DNA of 58,691 nucleotides, from assembly GCF_014230305.1 (NCBI RefSeq), contig NZ_JACLAU010000021.1:1-58691 (forward strand), written 5' to 3'. How positions within the stretch are numbered: position 1 is the stretch's first letter; each line of letters starts with the position of its first letter. The DNA is from Novosphingobium aerophilum (GTDB lineage Bacteria > Pseudomonadota > Alphaproteobacteria > Sphingomonadales > Sphingomonadaceae). Below, in pieces: positions 27,601 through 36,896 of this stretch. The position numbers and the translations under genes were made by a program. The notes beneath the pieces were generated by a model, which searched no databases, was not told where the DNA came from, and saw only the letters and a program-made list of their open reading frames with translations.

Positions 27601-28959
27601 TTGAGCGAGCAGAGCACCACCGCAGCCACGGCAGATCACGCCGTCCATCTCGCGCCGGTGCGCGGGCGGGACCGCATTGCCGTGCTCGACGTGATCCGGG
27701 GGGTCGCGATCCTGGGGATCTTCTTCATGAACATCCCCTTCATGGCGGGACCGATCTGGAACGCCCTGAGCGATCCGCGGACCATGGGCTGGAGCCCGGC
27801 CGACCAGATCACCTGGATGGTGATCGAGACGACCTGGGAAGGGACCCAGCGCGGCATGCTGGAGTTCCTGTTCGGGGCCGGACTGCTGGTGACCGCGGCC
27901 AAGGCGATGGAGCCCGACGGGCCGGTGGCCGTGGCCGACCTCTACATCCGTCGCAACCTGTGGCTGCTGCTGTTCGGGCTGTTCGATATCTTCTGCCTGC
28001 TCTGGCCGGGCGACATCCTCCATATCTATGCGCTCTGCGCGCTGGCGCTGTTCCCGTTCCGCCGCCTGAGCGTGCGCTGGCTGATCCCGCTGGGGTTGAG
28101 CTTCGCCGCCTTCGGCCTGGTCTTCGGGGCGATCCAGTACCATGGGCGCTCCGCCACCCAGACTGCCTACCACTCCGCCATGGCCAAGCAGCAGGCCCAC
28201 CAGCCGCTGACCAAGGAGGAGGCGAAGGCGGTCCAGGAATGGCGCAAGATCGAGCAGCGGATCGCGGGGAAGGACCCGACGATCGAGAAGGAGGCCAAGA
28301 AGGAGGCCGAAGCCCGCGCCAGCCGTTCCATGGCCGACTATGCCGGGTGGATGATCGGCGCCTACCTGACCATCCTGGGCAAGGGTGAGCTGCTCGGCGG
28401 GGTGCTCGAAGCCTTCCCGGCCATGCTCCTGGGCATGGCGCTTTGGAAGCTGGGCTTCATCCAGGGGCGGCGGTCGACCCGCGAGTATCTGCTCGTGCTG
28501 CTGCTCGCCTATGGCTTCGGCATGGGCGCTCGCTACATCGGCTGTGTCGAACGGCTGGCCTTCATGCCCCAGCCCAAGACGATCTGGCTGACCGACGAGT
28601 TCGCCCGCCTGGCGGTGTCGCTGGGGCATTTGGCGGCGATCAACCTGCTGGTCCGCGGCAGCCTGAGCGGACGGGTGGTCGGGGTGTTCGGCCCGGCCGG
28701 GCAGATGGCCTTCACGCTCTATTTCATGGAGCAGATCGCCGGGCTGTGGATCATGTTCTCGCCCATCGGGCTCGACCTGCCGGGCGGGCAGGGCTGGGCG
28801 CACCTGGCCCTGCAGGCCACGATCGTGATCGCGGTCCTGCTGGTCTTCGCCAACGTGTGGATGCGGGTCTTCGCCTCGGGTCCGCTCGAGTGGCTGTGGC
28901 GCTCGCTGTCCTATTGGGAACGGCAGCCGTTCCGGCGGGTGGCGCCAGCGGCAGGGTAG
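27601..28959 (+). CDS. DUF418-domain polytopic membrane protein
   Basis: A 452-residue protein with about nine or ten hydrophobic segments. The N-terminal block DRIAVLDVIRGVAILGIFFMN is the family mark, and the C-terminal DUF418 domain includes GPAGQMAFTLYFMEQIAGLW. A soluble, charged stretch rich in Lys and Glu (about residues 205-245) separates two membrane halves. The start is a TTG at 27601, with a GGAGA ribosome site nearby and no better ATG. Function is unknown; related proteins are called membrane transport or antibiotic-related proteins without proof. Confidence 0.85.
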   Translation: MSEQSTTAATADHAVHLAPVRGRDRIAVLDVIRGVAILGIFFMNIPFMAGPIWNALSDPRTMGWSPADQITWMVIETTWEGTQRGMLEFLFGAGLLVTAAKAMEPDGPVAVADLYIRRNLWLLLFGLFDIFCLLWPGDILHIYALCALALFPFRRLSVRWLIPLGLSFAAFGLVFGAIQYHGRSATQTAYHSAMAKQQAHQPLTKEEAKAVQEWRKIEQRIAGKDPTIEKEAKKEAEARASRSMADYAGWMIGAYLTILGKGELLGGVLEAFPAMLLGMALWKLGFIQGRRSTREYLLVLLLAYGFGMGARYIGCVERLAFMPQPKTIWLTDEFARLAVSLGHLAAINLLVRGSLSGRVVGVFGPAGQMAFTLYFMEQIAGLWIMFSPIGLDLPGGQGWAHLALQATIVIAVLLVFANVWMRVFASGPLEWLWRSLSYWERQPFRRVAPAAG

Positions 28960-29017
28960 GGCGACGGGGCGGATTTGGGGGAGGCCCGGGTCCAGGTGGG
29001 TTGGGGAGGGGTCCGAG

Positions 29018-29141
29018 CCCTCTCCCCTTCAGCGGAGAGGGTTGGGAGAGGGGCCAGCGCGCATCACCTGCCCCCATCCCCTCTCAACTTCGGCTAGTCC
29101 CTGCGGGACAAGCCTCCGTATCTCTCCCCCGAAGGGGAGAG
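29018..29141. repeat. CT-rich palindromic intergenic repeat
   Basis: The hairpin CCTCTCC-CCTTCAGC-GGAGAGG at the left and TCTCTCCCC-CGAA-GGGGAGA at the right are separated by GGTTGGGAGAGGGGC and its partial complement CCCCATCCCCTCTCAAC. It looks like a relative in style of the 15-kb and 43-kb elements, but its sequence differs. It lies in the 517-base gap before asd. Confidence 0.6.
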
Positions 29142-29200
29142 CGCAAATGTCCTCAACCAGACATCAGCGGCCATTGCAGTTGATCCAACCTGCCTTTGCC

Positions 29201-29293
29201 ACGTCGTCCCGGGCTTGACCCGGGACCCAGCTTGCTTGTTCGCGCCGCTGCCGCAGAGGTCAGCTGGGCCCCGGCTCAAGGCCGGGGCGACGT
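29201..29293. repeat. REP-like palindromic repeat, copy 2
   Basis: Shares with 2521-2669 the left end CGTCGTCCCGGGC, the TGACCCGGGACC unit and the right end CCCCGGCTCAAGGCCGGGGCGACG. The middle is shorter. Both copies face the same way. Intergenic, upstream of asd; nothing else is seen in that gap. Confidence 0.75.
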
Positions 29294-29476
29294 TTAGGGG
29301 GAGGTCGTGTGCTTTTTGCGGAGGGAATCTGGATGACCGCAACCCGGCGCAAGTGGTCGTTCGCATCACGCACCAACCGGTCCAACGCAACAATCATAGC
29401 CCCGTCCGGTCGCATCCGGCATTGACATTGCCGTCCCGTGCCCCCAATCGCCCCCCGATTTTCGCAGGAGCGTGAG

Positions 29477-30502
29477 ATGGGTTACCGGGTAGTGGTCGTG
29501 GGTGCGACGGGCAATGTCGGCCGCGAAATGCTGAACATCCTGGCCGAGCGGTCTTTCCCGATCGACGAGATCGCCGCCGTCGCCTCGCCCCGCTCGACCG
29601 GCAACGAGATCGAGTTCGGCGAGACCGGGCAGATGCTCAAGGTCAAGAACATCGAGCACTTCGATTTCACCGGCTGGGACATCGCGCTGTTCGCCGCGGG
29701 GTCGGGCCCGACCAAGACTTATGCCCCCAAGGCCGCGTCGCAGGGCTGCGTGGTGATCGACAACTCGTCGCTCTACCGCATGGACCCGGACGTGCCGCTG
29801 ATCGTGCCCGAGGTGAACCCCGAGGCGATCGACGGCTACAAGGCGCGCAACATCATCGCCAATCCCAACTGCTCGACCGCGCAGATGGTCGTGGCGCTCA
29901 AGCCCCTGCACGACAAGGCGAAGATCAAGCGCGTGGTCGTGGCGACCTACCAGTCGGTCTCGGGCGCGGGCAAGGAAGGCATGGACGAGCTGTTCGAGCA
30001 GAGCCGCGCGATCTTCGTCGGCGACAGTGTCGAGCCCAAGAAGTTCACCAAGCAGATCGCCTTCAACGTGATCCCGCACATCGACGTCTTCCTGGACGAT
30101 GGTTCGACCAAGGAAGAATGGAAGATGGTGGCCGAGACCAAGAAGATCCTCGATCCCAAGATCAAGGTGACCGCCACCTGCGTGCGCGTGCCGGTCTTCG
30201 TCGGCCACTCGGAAGCGCTCAACATCGAGTTCGAGAACGAGATCAGCGCCGCCGAGGCCCAGGACATCCTGCGCGAGGCGCCAGGGGTGATGCTCGTCGA
30301 CAAGCGCGAGAACGGCGGATACGTCACCCCGGTCGAATGCGTGGGCGACTATGCCACCTATGTCAGCCGCGTGCGCGAGGACAGCACGATCGACAACGGC
30401 CTGTCGCTGTGGTGCGTCTCGGACAACCTGCGCAAGGGCGCCGCGCTGAATGCGGTGCAGATCGCCGAACTGCTGGGGCGCCGTCACCTCAAGAAGGGGT
30501 GA
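29477..30502 (+). CDS. asd: Aspartate-semialdehyde dehydrogenase
   Basis: Asd reduces aspartyl phosphate to the semialdehyde, feeding lysine, diaminopimelate, threonine and methionine synthesis. The 341-residue protein has the NADP loop VVVVGATGNVGREML, the catalytic Cys132 in NPNCSTAQM and the substrate motif TYQSVSGAGKEGMDEL. The ATG at 29477 has AGGAG upstream; a longer in-frame ATG at 29438 lacks support. Alone on its strand with the next gene 31 bases away. Confidence 0.97.
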   Translation: MGYRVVVVGATGNVGREMLNILAERSFPIDEIAAVASPRSTGNEIEFGETGQMLKVKNIEHFDFTGWDIALFAAGSGPTKTYAPKAASQGCVVIDNSSLYRMDPDVPLIVPEVNPEAIDGYKARNIIANPNCSTAQMVVALKPLHDKAKIKRVVVATYQSVSGAGKEGMDELFEQSRAIFVGDSVEPKKFTKQIAFNVIPHIDVFLDDGSTKEEWKMVAETKKILDPKIKVTATCVRVPVFVGHSEALNIEFENEISAAEAQDILREAPGVMLVDKRENGGYVTPVECVGDYATYVSRVREDSTIDNGLSLWCVSDNLRKGAALNAVQIAELLGRRHLKKG

Positions 30503-30533
30503 CCGGCGGGGCCTGCTGGCCTAGCCTGTGGGC

Positions 30534-30980
30534 ATGAGCGCAATCATGACCGGAGGCTGCCAGTGCGGCCGGATCCGCTATGAGGCCTGTGTCGCCAGCG
30601 ACGAGGCCTACTGTTGCCACTGCCGGATGTGCAAGAAGGCCACCGGCGGGGTCGCCGCAGCCTTCGTGCAGCTGCCCCGCGAGGCTGTGCGCTGGCTGAC
30701 CGAGCCCGACTGGTACGCCTCCTCTCAGGTCGCGCGGCGGCCGTTCTGCCGCACCTGCGGCACGCCGCTGGGCTTCGCCTGGGCGGACGGCACCGGCCAG
30801 ATGGATCTGACCGTGGGGAGCTTCGATGCGCCCGAGCACTTCCGCCCCGTGGCCCATGCTGGCAGCGAGGCGCTGCAGGAGCCCTGGCTCGATACGCGCG
30901 ACCTGCCGCGGCACTTCTCCGCGACGACGGCCAGCGTGGTGCGCCACTGGGAGGCGGCGGGGCTCAGTGTGCCCGAGTAG
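30534..30980 (+). CDS. GFA-family (glutathione-dependent formaldehyde-activating enzyme/centromere protein V) protein
   Basis: A 148-residue protein with the zinc-binding layout of the GFA fold: GGCQCGRIRY, CCHCRMCKKATG and FCRTCGTPLGF give the conserved Cys ligands. Family members were named for an S-hydroxymethylglutathione synthase, but most have no proven reaction. The start is ATG at 30534; a GTG six bases earlier is possible. It follows asd by 31 bases. Confidence 0.9.
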   Translation: MSAIMTGGCQCGRIRYEACVASDEAYCCHCRMCKKATGGVAAAFVQLPREAVRWLTEPDWYASSQVARRPFCRTCGTPLGFAWADGTGQMDLTVGSFDAPEHFRPVAHAGSEALQEPWLDTRDLPRHFSATTASVVRHWEAAGLSVPE

Positions 30981-31000
30981 CAGCACCTCGATCTTCAACG

Positions 31001-31086
31001 CCGTCATGCCAGCGGAGGCTGGCATCCCGTGCCGATTGCTCCGCCTCGCACCTCCCCGCCACGGGTGGCCTGCGCTGGCATGACGG
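31001..31086. repeat. Palindromic REP-like repeat
   Basis: The ends CCGTCATGCCAGCGGAGGCTGG and CCTGCGCTGGCATGACGG are inverted copies (CCGTCATGCCAGCG with CGCTGGCATGACGG). Intergenic, after the GFA gene. Such CGTCATGCCAGC ends are the commonest interspersed palindrome type in related genomes. Confidence 0.7.
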
Positions 31087-31230
31087 GGTGGCCAAGGTGG
31101 GCCGCGTCTTGCACCTCCCCCGGGCGCGACAAACTTAAACTTCAACCGTGCAAGTAGAGATTGTCTTGCCCGGGATCGCACTTGGCCTATGGCGGGTTTC
31201 AGGGGTCGGTGATGCGGCCGAGGAGAGGCG

Positions 31231-32010
31231 TTGGTGGCAGGGTTCGATGTGCTGCACGGAGTGGCCGGGCTCCTCGTCGGGTTCCTGGTCGGGCTGACCG
31301 GGGTCGGCGGAGGGTCGCTGATGACCCCGATCCTGGTGCTGCTGTTCGGCGTCAGCCCGCACACCGCGGTGGGCACCGACCTGCTGTTCGCCGCCCTGAC
31401 CAAGACCGTCGGCACCGCCGCGCACGGCTGGAAGGCCACGGTCGAATGGAAGATCGTGCGCCGCCTGGCGCTGGGCAGCGTGCCGGCGGCGGTGGTGACC
31501 CTGCTGGTGCTGAGCCAGGTCGGCAAGCCCGACAGCCGCGCCGCCGCGATCATGGTGACGGTGCTGGGCGTGATGCTGATAATCACGGCCATGGCCACCC
31601 TGTTCCAGAAGCAGCTCGCCCTGTTCGCCAAGACTCACGAGCGGCTGGACGACCGCGCCAGCCTGGTCCCGACGATCGGGCTGGGCGCGGCGATCGGCGT
31701 TGCCGTCACCGTTTCGTCGGTCGGCGCCGGAGCGATGGGGGTGACCGCGCTGCTGATGCTGTACCCCGCGCTGCGCGTCTCGCGCATCGTCGGCAGCGAC
31801 ATCGCGCATGCCGTGCCGCTGACCCTGGTCGCGGGGTTCGGCCACTGGCTGATCGGCGGGGTCGATTTCGGGCTGCTCGCCAACCTGCTGATCGGCTCGG
31901 TCCCGGGCGTACTGGTCGGCAGCCTGTTGTCCTCGCGCTCGCCCGACCATATCCTGCGTCCGTGCCTGGCAGCGGTCCTGCTGTTTTCCGGGTACAAGCT
32001 GCTGAGCTGA
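31231..32010 (+). CDS. TauE/SafE-family sulfite exporter-like permease
   Basis: A 259-residue membrane protein with eight or so hydrophobic segments and the family repeats GFLVGLTGVGGGSLMTPIL near the start and VTVSSVGAGAMGVTALLMLY in the second half. Family members move sulfite, sulfoacetate or other anions; the substrate is not evident here. The start is TTG at 31231 or GTG at 31234; GAGGAGAGG at 31219-31228 fits either. It precedes an alpha/beta hydrolase by only eight bases. Confidence 0.88.
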   Translation: MVAGFDVLHGVAGLLVGFLVGLTGVGGGSLMTPILVLLFGVSPHTAVGTDLLFAALTKTVGTAAHGWKATVEWKIVRRLALGSVPAAVVTLLVLSQVGKPDSRAAAIMVTVLGVMLIITAMATLFQKQLALFAKTHERLDDRASLVPTIGLGAAIGVAVTVSSVGAGAMGVTALLMLYPALRVSRIVGSDIAHAVPLTLVAGFGHWLIGGVDFGLLANLLIGSVPGVLVGSLLSSRSPDHILRPCLAAVLLFSGYKLLS

Positions 32011-32017
32011 GGCGCGC

Positions 32018-32773
32018 GTGGACATGACGACCGAATTCCTGCCCGGCTTCGACGGTGCGCCGCTCGCCGTGCACCGGCTGGGCCAGGGGCGCCCGGTGCT
32101 GCTGCTGCACGGGCTGTTCTCCAGCGCCGAGGTCAACTGGATCAAGTACGGTACGGCCCGGCGGATCGCCGAGGCGGGCTTTGCCGCGATCATGCCCGAC
32201 CTGCGCGCTCACGGGCAGAGCGCTGCGCCGCACGATCCGGCGGCCTATCCCGCGGACGTGCTGGTGCGCGATCTGGTCGCGCTGGTCGATGGCCTGGGGT
32301 TGACCGACTTCGATCTCTGCGGCTTCTCGCTCGGTGCGCGCACCGCGCTGAAGGGCGTGGCCGAAGCCGGGGTGGCGCCGCGCCGGCTGATCCTGTCGGG
32401 CATGGGGCTCGCCGGCATTCGCGGCTGGTCGGGGCGGATCGGGTTCTTCCTCGATGCGATCGCCCGGTTCGGCACGATCCCGCGCGAGGATCCGGCCTAC
32501 TTCGCCCAGGCCTTCATGAAATCGACCGGGACCGATCTGGTCGCCACCCGCCTGCTGCTGGAATCCTTCGCCCAGGCCCGGGTGGACGACCTGTCGGCCG
32601 TGACCATGCCCACCCTGCTGCTGTGCGGGACCGAGGACGACGACAACGGCTCGGCCGAGGATCTCGCCGCGATCCTGCCCAACGCCCGCTATGCGCCGAT
32701 GCCGGGCACGCACATGACGAGCGTGACCAAGCGCGAGTTCGGCGAGGGTATCGTGTCCTTCCTGTCGGACTGA
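32018..32773 (+). CDS. Alpha/beta hydrolase
   Basis: A 251-residue cytoplasmic hydrolase. Visible are the oxyanion segment LLLHGLFSSAEVNW, the nucleophile elbow CGFSLGART (Ser104) and a C-terminal HMTSVTKREF with the likely catalytic His. The Asp is probably in LCGTEDDD. The substrate cannot be assigned. It begins with GTG at 32018 (ATG at 32024 is also possible) directly after the TauE-like gene, and they may form an operon. Confidence 0.88.
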   Translation: MDMTTEFLPGFDGAPLAVHRLGQGRPVLLLHGLFSSAEVNWIKYGTARRIAEAGFAAIMPDLRAHGQSAAPHDPAAYPADVLVRDLVALVDGLGLTDFDLCGFSLGARTALKGVAEAGVAPRRLILSGMGLAGIRGWSGRIGFFLDAIARFGTIPREDPAYFAQAFMKSTGTDLVATRLLLESFAQARVDDLSAVTMPTLLLCGTEDDDNGSAEDLAAILPNARYAPMPGTHMTSVTKREFGEGIVSFLSD

Positions 32774-32858
32774 CCGGACGGCTTGCATCGGTCGCCGCTG
32801 CGGCTATGCCTGCGGCATGTCGTTGCGACTGAAACGATAGCCGGAAGGAACGGAAAAC

Positions 32859-34703
32859 ATGTCAAAATTCGTCTCGCTCGTGGCGGTGGCCGCCGGGCTG
32901 GCCGTGCTTCCCCTCAGCCCGGCGCGCGCGGCCGATGCGCCCGCGGCGTCCAGCCCCGCACCCGCGCCGACTGTCGCCGAGGCCGATGCCTTCGTCGCCA
33001 AGGCCGAGGCGGACTTCGCGCGGGTGGGGGTGGAGGGCGCCCAGGCGGACTGGGTCTACCAGACCTATATCACGCCCGACACCGAGGCCCTGACCGCCCG
33101 TGCCGGGGCGGTCACCACCGCGCTGCTGGTCAACAGCGCGACGGCCGCCGCCCGGTTCGCCGCATTGCCCGGCCTGTCCTACGATACGGCGCGCAAGCTC
33201 TCGCGGATGCGCACCGCGATCGTCCTGCCGGCTCCGGCCAGCCCGGGTGCGGCCGAGGAGGTGGCGACGCTGCAGGCGCGCATGCAGGGCGTCTATGGCA
33301 AGGGGCGGGGCACCCTGCGCGGCCAGCCGATCAATGGCAGCGACATCGAGGCGGCGATGGGCACCAACCGCAACCCCGACGAGCTGAAGGAGATGTGGCT
33401 GTCGTGGCACGACAATGTCGGCGCGCCGATCAAGGCGGACTACGTGCGCATGGTCGAACTGGCCAATGCCGGGGCGAAGGACCTGGGCTATGCCGATACC
33501 GGCGCGCTGTGGCGGTCCAACTATGACATGACCCCCGAGGCCTTCGCCGCCCTGACCGACAAGCTCTGGGCCGAGGTCAAGCCGCTGTACGATCAGCTCC
33601 ACTGCTTCACCCGGATGAAGCTGAACCAGAAATACGGCGATGCCGTGCAGGCCAGGACCGGCCCGATCCGCGCCGACCTGGTGGGCAACATGTGGGCCCA
33701 GGAATGGGGCAACATCTATGACGTTGTCGCGCCCAAGGGGGCGGGCGACCTGGGCTTCGATGTGGGCGATCTGCTGCAGGCCAAGGGCTATGACCCGGTC
33801 AAGATGGTCAAGGCGGGCGAGGGGTTCTATTCGTCGCTCGGCTTCGCGCCGCTGCCGGCCACCTTCTGGGAACGCTCGCAGATCACCAAGCCGCGCGACC
33901 GCGAGGTGGTGTGCCATGCCTCGGCCTGGAATCTCGACAACAAGGATGACCTGCGCATCAAGATGTGCACCAAGGTCAACGGCGACGATTTCGTGACGAT
34001 CCACCACGAACTGGGCCATAACTATTACCAGCGCGCCTACAACAAGCAGTCGCCGCTCTATCTCGACGGGGCCAACGACGGCTTCCACGAGGCGATCGGG
34101 GATACCATGGCCCTGTCGATCACTCCGGAATACCTGGTCCAGATCGGCCTGCTCGACCGGGCGCAGGTGCCCAGTGCCGACAAGGACATCGGCCTGCTGC
34201 TCAAGCAGGCGATGGACAAGGTGGCGTTCCTGCCGTTCGGCCTGCTGATCGACCGGTGGCGCTGGCAGGTGTTCTCCGGCGCGGTGAAGCCGGCCGATTA
34301 CAACAAGGCCTGGACCGAGATGCGGCGCACCTACCAGGGGATCGTCCCCCCCGGCGAGCGCGGGGCGGATGCCTTCGACGCCGGGGCCAAGTACCACGTG
34401 CCCGCGGTGGTGCCGTACACGCGCTATTTCTTGGCGCGGCTGCTGCAGTTCCAGTTCTACGAGGCGGCGTGCCAGCAGGCCGGGTGGACCGGGCCGCTGC
34501 ACCGTTGCTCGTTCTACGGCAACAAGGCGGTGGGCGAGAAGATGAGCGCGATGCTGTCGATGGGCGCCTCCAAGCCCTGGCCCGAGGCGCTGGAGGCCTT
34601 CACCGGGAGCCGCGAGATGAGCGGCAAGGCCTTGCTGCGCTACTTCGCGCCGCTGTCTAAGTGGCTGAAGGAGCGGACCAAGGGGCAGACCTGCGGCTGG
34701 TGA
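32859..34703 (+). CDS. M2-family peptidyl-dipeptidase (ACE-like)
   Basis: A 614-residue exported zinc dipeptidyl carboxypeptidase of the angiotensin-converting-enzyme family. It has a signal peptide (ending SPARAADAPA) and an Ala/Pro-rich linker, then the mature helical enzyme. The zinc site is His383-Glu384-x2-His387 (HHELGHNYY) with the third ligand Glu411 in NDGFHEAIGD. It removes C-terminal dipeptides from peptides in the periplasm. Paired with the DPP IV-like gene it suggests scavenging of exogenous peptides. Confidence 0.95.
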   Translation: MSKFVSLVAVAAGLAVLPLSPARAADAPAASSPAPAPTVAEADAFVAKAEADFARVGVEGAQADWVYQTYITPDTEALTARAGAVTTALLVNSATAAARFAALPGLSYDTARKLSRMRTAIVLPAPASPGAAEEVATLQARMQGVYGKGRGTLRGQPINGSDIEAAMGTNRNPDELKEMWLSWHDNVGAPIKADYVRMVELANAGAKDLGYADTGALWRSNYDMTPEAFAALTDKLWAEVKPLYDQLHCFTRMKLNQKYGDAVQARTGPIRADLVGNMWAQEWGNIYDVVAPKGAGDLGFDVGDLLQAKGYDPVKMVKAGEGFYSSLGFAPLPATFWERSQITKPRDREVVCHASAWNLDNKDDLRIKMCTKVNGDDFVTIHHELGHNYYQRAYNKQSPLYLDGANDGFHEAIGDTMALSITPEYLVQIGLLDRAQVPSADKDIGLLLKQAMDKVAFLPFGLLIDRWRWQVFSGAVKPADYNKAWTEMRRTYQGIVPPGERGADAFDAGAKYHVPAVVPYTRYFLARLLQFQFYEAACQQAGWTGPLHRCSFYGNKAVGEKMSAMLSMGASKPWPEALEAFTGSREMSGKALLRYFAPLSKWLKERTKGQTCGW

Positions 34704-35387
34704 GCCGGAGCGACAGGCGCGGGGGAGGTGGACGGGCCAGGGCCGTCGCTTCCCCCGAGTCGGGCCATCCGGTGCGACCTGCACCAATGGATAGGGGTCC
34801 GTTTTGTCGGGGACCCGGCCCACGTTAACCTTTGGCAGGGGCCGTGCCGGCCCTGATGTGGCCATGCCCGGTTCAGCCCATGAAGCCAGTTTCACTGCCG
34901 GAATGGCCGCTTTCCACGGATCGGTGCAGGACACCCGTCGCCCGCGGCCGCGCACGGGCATGCGCCACACCAAGATCGTCGCGCATTGATCGAAAATGGA
35001 ACCGACGAAGTGTGCTGTTTTCACCGGCTTGATCATTGTTGCGATCGAGTTGCATGTTTTTAGGACCGCGCGGCGAGCAGGTCCTTGTGCAATTGTGACA
35101 AAACTTTGCTCAATTGCTTCGAGGTGTCCAATATTTCTCGCTCAGACCTGGCCCGGAGGCAACAAGACATGGGCTGGTGCCAAGGCGCTTTGCCAGCGGT
35201 CAACAGTTAATCCCGGGTCCCGGTTTTCCTCAGGAAAACTGCAACCTCGGCTTAGCGGTTTGCTGAAATCGCCTGGCTAGACTGTCCGGGCACGATCGCT
35301 TGGGAGAGGGATGGCGCAGACGGACCGCGCGCAAGCCGGCTCCAAAGCCCGGCGCCCCGTCCCGGGCGTACGACTGGACAGTGGAGA
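34704..35387. other. Intergenic region before the globin-coupled receptor
   Basis: No convincing gene is present. The stretch 34985-35130 is markedly more AT-rich than its neighbours and may hold promoters. A perfect 17-base palindrome, GTTTTCCTCAGGAAAAC, lies at 35223-35239; it is too tight for a good hairpin and looks more like a protein-binding site. Confidence 0.5.
35223..35239. promoter_or_regulatory. 17-base perfect palindrome upstream of the receptor gene
   Basis: GTTTTCCTCAGGAAAAC reads the same on both strands apart from the central base. It lies 149 bases before the receptor start in an AT-rich area. Operator-like; no matching regulator is identified. Confidence 0.35.
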
Positions 35388-36839
35388 ATGCGAGTGGACA
35401 AGGCATCAGACGGCAGTGCCATCGTGACGGTGGCGATCGACTTCTTCGGCATCGGCCCGGCAGACTGGAAGAACCTGCCGCGCATCGCCCAGGTGGTTGA
35501 GCGGGCCGGTCCAAAGGCGCTGGAGCGCTTTTACGCCAAGGTGCAGAAAACACCCGAAGTGGCGAGCTTCTTCCACAATCCGCAGCGCGTGCAGCATGCC
35601 AAGTCGAAGCAGCTCGATCACTGGCGCACCCTGTTCGGCCGGCCGGTCGACGCCGGCTATGTGCAGAAGGCCGAGACGATCGGCCTGGTCCACGCCAAGA
35701 TCGGGTTGGAGCCGCGCTGGTATATCGGCGGGTACGCCCGGGTGCTGGAGGACATGATCGTCGAGCTGATCGGCTCGGGCGTCCTGCCGGGAGCCGGACG
35801 CCGCGCGCGGGGCCCGATCGGCACGCTGATCAAGCTGGCCCTGCTGGACATGACGGTGGCCCTGTCATCCTACTTCAAGGCGGAGGAACAGAACCGCCTG
35901 CAAGTCATCGAGCGGATGCAGCAGGCGCTGTCGGCTCTGGCTGACGGCGATTTCACGCACCAACTGAAGGGACTCCCCGCCGAGTTTGCCCAGATCGAGC
36001 AGGATTTCGAGCACATGCGCCAGCGGATCAGCGAGGCCCTGGCGGACGTGGCCGGCAGCGCCACCGGGATCGACACCGGCGCGGGCGAGATCCGTCAGGC
36101 TTCGGACGACCTGGCCCGGCGCACCGAACAGCAGGCGGCACGGCTGGAGGAGACCGCGGCCGGGCTCGAGCGCCTGACCCATGGCGTCCACGAGACTGCC
36201 GAGGACGCCAGCCGGGCTCGCGGGGCGGCGGACACCACCCGTCGCGAGGCGAGCGACGGCGGAGCTGTGGTCCGCCAGGCGGTCGAGGCGATGGACGATA
36301 TCCAGCGCTCGGCTCAGGAAATCGGCAAGATCGTCGACGTGATCGACGGAATCGCGTTCCAGACCAATCTGCTGGCGCTTAATGCAGGGGTCGAGGCGGC
36401 GCGCGCCGGCGAGGCGGGCAAGGGCTTTGCCGTGGTCGCCAACGAGGTCCGCGCCCTGGCCCAGCGTTCCGCCGATGCTGCCAGCGAGATCAAGACCCTG
36501 ATCCAGGGCAGCTCGAAAGAGGTCGACAAGGGTGCCCTGCTGGTCCGCACCTCGGGCGAGACCTTCGCCAAGATCGCGGCCATGGTGGAAGAGGTGGCCA
36601 CCACCGTCGCCACGATCGCCGAGACGTCGCAGGGCCAGGCGGCCGAGCTCAACCAGATCAATGCCGCGATCCGCCAGATGGACAGCATGACCCAGCAGAA
36701 CGCGGCCATGGTGGAGGAGGCGACCGCCGCGGCGCGGAGCCTGGCCTCGGAGGCGGGGCACCTCAACGGGCTGGTGTCGCACTTCCAGACCGATGGCGAC
36801 TCCCGCGGGACGCAGCCCGCTGTCCGTCGGGCCGCCTGA
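35388..36839 (+). CDS. Soluble globin-coupled methyl-accepting chemotaxis protein (HemAT-like)
   Basis: A 483-residue cytoplasmic chemoreceptor. Residues 20-180 are a protoglobin sensor domain with the proximal His102 in VHAKIGLEPRWYIGGY; family members bind haem and sense O2. Then comes a short HAMP-like linker (LSALADGDFTHQL) and a long coiled-coil signalling domain with the conserved hairpin tip IAFQTNLLALNAGVEAARAGE. No membrane segment is present. The ATG is at 35388, but GTG at 35394 sits at a better distance from GGAGA at 35383-35387. No che genes are nearby. Confidence 0.93.
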   Translation: MRVDKASDGSAIVTVAIDFFGIGPADWKNLPRIAQVVERAGPKALERFYAKVQKTPEVASFFHNPQRVQHAKSKQLDHWRTLFGRPVDAGYVQKAETIGLVHAKIGLEPRWYIGGYARVLEDMIVELIGSGVLPGAGRRARGPIGTLIKLALLDMTVALSSYFKAEEQNRLQVIERMQQALSALADGDFTHQLKGLPAEFAQIEQDFEHMRQRISEALADVAGSATGIDTGAGEIRQASDDLARRTEQQAARLEETAAGLERLTHGVHETAEDASRARGAADTTRREASDGGAVVRQAVEAMDDIQRSAQEIGKIVDVIDGIAFQTNLLALNAGVEAARAGEAGKGFAVVANEVRALAQRSADAASEIKTLIQGSSKEVDKGALLVRTSGETFAKIAAMVEEVATTVATIAETSQGQAAELNQINAAIRQMDSMTQQNAAMVEEATAAARSLASEAGHLNGLVSHFQTDGDSRGTQPAVRRAA

Positions 36840-36896
36840 GCCCCGCCGGCCTGGGGTGGGGCAGACCGGCTTACCGGCCGGGCTGCCCTGGTGCCC

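Noticed and set aside
32862..35036. A 724-residue minus-strand frame
   Set aside because: Shadow of the M2 peptidase, which has a full zinc site and signal peptide.
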